From Microbacteriaceae bacterium (GTDB lineage: Bacteria; Actinomycetota; Actinomycetes; Actinomycetales; Microbacteriaceae), in assembly GCA_030840185.1 (NCBI GenBank), contig JAUZFY010000145.1, positions 1 to 6,274 of the forward strand: a stretch of 6,274 bases of DNA, read 5' to 3'. Both the position numbers and the translations under genes were made by a program. The notes below the pieces were generated by a model, which was not told the origin of the DNA, searched no databases, and was given only the letters and a program-made list of their open reading frames with translations. This document shows, one piece after another, positions 5,685 to 6,274 of this stretch (its first letter is position 1; the number at the start of each line of letters is the position of its first letter).

Positions 5685-6274
5685 AGCGCGGCAAGCGCGT
5701 CGTCGATGACCGTGATCGCCTCGCGAAGCAGGTCGTCCGAGATCGCAAGCGACGGAAGGAACCGGATGACGTTGCCCCAGGTTCCCGCGTTGAGCAGAAG
5801 CACCCCGTTCTGCGCCGCGTACGCGGTGATCGCAGCGACCGCGCCGGCGTTCGGTTCGGAGGTTCCCGGAAGCACGAGTTCTATGGCGAGCATCGCACCC
5901 TTGCCACGCACGTCACCGATCACGTCGTACCGGTCCTTGAGGTCGAGAAGAGCCGGAAGGAGGGTGGCCTCGATCCGTTCCGCCTCTGCCAGCAGACCGC
6001 GGGACTCGATCTCTTGGAACACGGCGATCGCGGCAGCGGCAGCCACCGGATTCCCGGCGAAGGTTCCGCCGAGTCCACCGGGATGGGACGCATCCATGAT
6101 TTCGGCGCGCCCGGTGACCGCGGCGATTGGAAGGCCGCCGGCTATGCCCTTCGCGCTCAGCACAACGTCGGGCACGATGCCGGAATGCTCGCTCGCGAAG
6201 TACCGACCGGTGCGGGCCATCCCGCTCTGGATTTCGTCGGCGATGAACACCACCCCGTTCGCCCGGCACCACTC
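5681..6274 (-). CDS. gabT: 4-aminobutyrate aminotransferase (GabT-like), C-terminal part (5' end outside window)
   Basis: The last 197 residues of a class III PLP aminotransferase are visible, somewhat under half of a GabT of about 430-450 residues. The reaction expected is GABA + 2-oxoglutarate to succinate semialdehyde + glutamate, in the cytosol. The fragment includes FIADEIQSG, whose Asp pairs with the pyridine nitrogen. LSAKGIAGGLP holds the Schiff-base Lys (bases 6149-6151), 29 residues after that Asp, as in E. coli GabT (Asp239/Lys268, from memory). GGTFAGNP has the cross-subunit phosphate-binding Thr. RGKGAMLAIEL and GNVIRFLPSL follow, the latter carrying the C-terminal arginine that typically binds the substrate carboxylate. 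These match GabT well, but PuuE or 5-aminovalerate aminotransferase (DavT) would look similar over this region. The stop overlaps the asparaginase start by four bases. The frame is still open at the window edge, so the true start and promoter are outside. Confidence 0.88.
   Translation of the reverse strand, partial: EWCRANGVVFIADEIQSGMARTGRYFASEHSGIVPDVVLSAKGIAGGLPIAAVTGRAEIMDASHPGGLGGTFAGNPVAAAAAIAVFQEIESRGLLAEAERIEATLLPALLDLKDRYDVIGDVRGKGAMLAIELVLPGTSEPNAGAVAAITAYAAQNGVLLLNAGTWGNVIRFLPSLAISDDLLREAITVIDDALAAL

Overview
The window is gene-dense, high-G+C DNA (roughly two thirds G+C by eye). Third codon positions are mostly G or C, GTG starts are frequent, and stop and start codons often overlap. 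This style, together with the protein sequences, points to a high-G+C Gram-positive bacterium (Actinomycetota, plausibly Micrococcales/Microbacteriaceae). The taxonomic call is an inference from style, not from a marker gene. There are no RNA genes, mobile elements, CRISPR arrays or long non-coding stretches.

Positions 3-4658 (+ strand) hold a tightly coupled operon. It contains the 3' end of a polyamine-binding protein gene (potD-like, start outside the window), then the ATPase potA, the permeases potB and potC, and a class III PLP-dependent aminotransferase of unassigned substrate. The junctions are TAGTG (1-base overlap), a 3-base gap, GTGA (4-base overlap) and TGATG (1-base overlap), so the five genes are almost certainly co-transcribed and translationally coupled. 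The promoter lies upstream of the window.

Positions 4713-6274 (- strand) hold a second, convergent transcription unit. A gabT-like 4-aminobutyrate aminotransferase (5' end outside the window) is followed, with a 4-base GTGA overlap, by a complete asparaginase of the Rhizobium etli / AnsA type (asparaginase II family, PF06089). The two units meet tail to tail across 54 bases that hold only a small hairpin.

Read together, the locus looks like a polyamine uptake and catabolism module. The ABC importer brings in putrescine or spermidine, a transaminase removes an amino group, GabT converts GABA to succinate semialdehyde, and an amidohydrolase is co-expressed with GabT. The transporter and GabT assignments are solid. 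The substrates of the first aminotransferase and the true in vivo substrate of the asparaginase-family protein are open, and they are the most interesting points here. I found no clearly unprecedented system; the gene families are known and the novelty, if any, lies in substrate and linkage.
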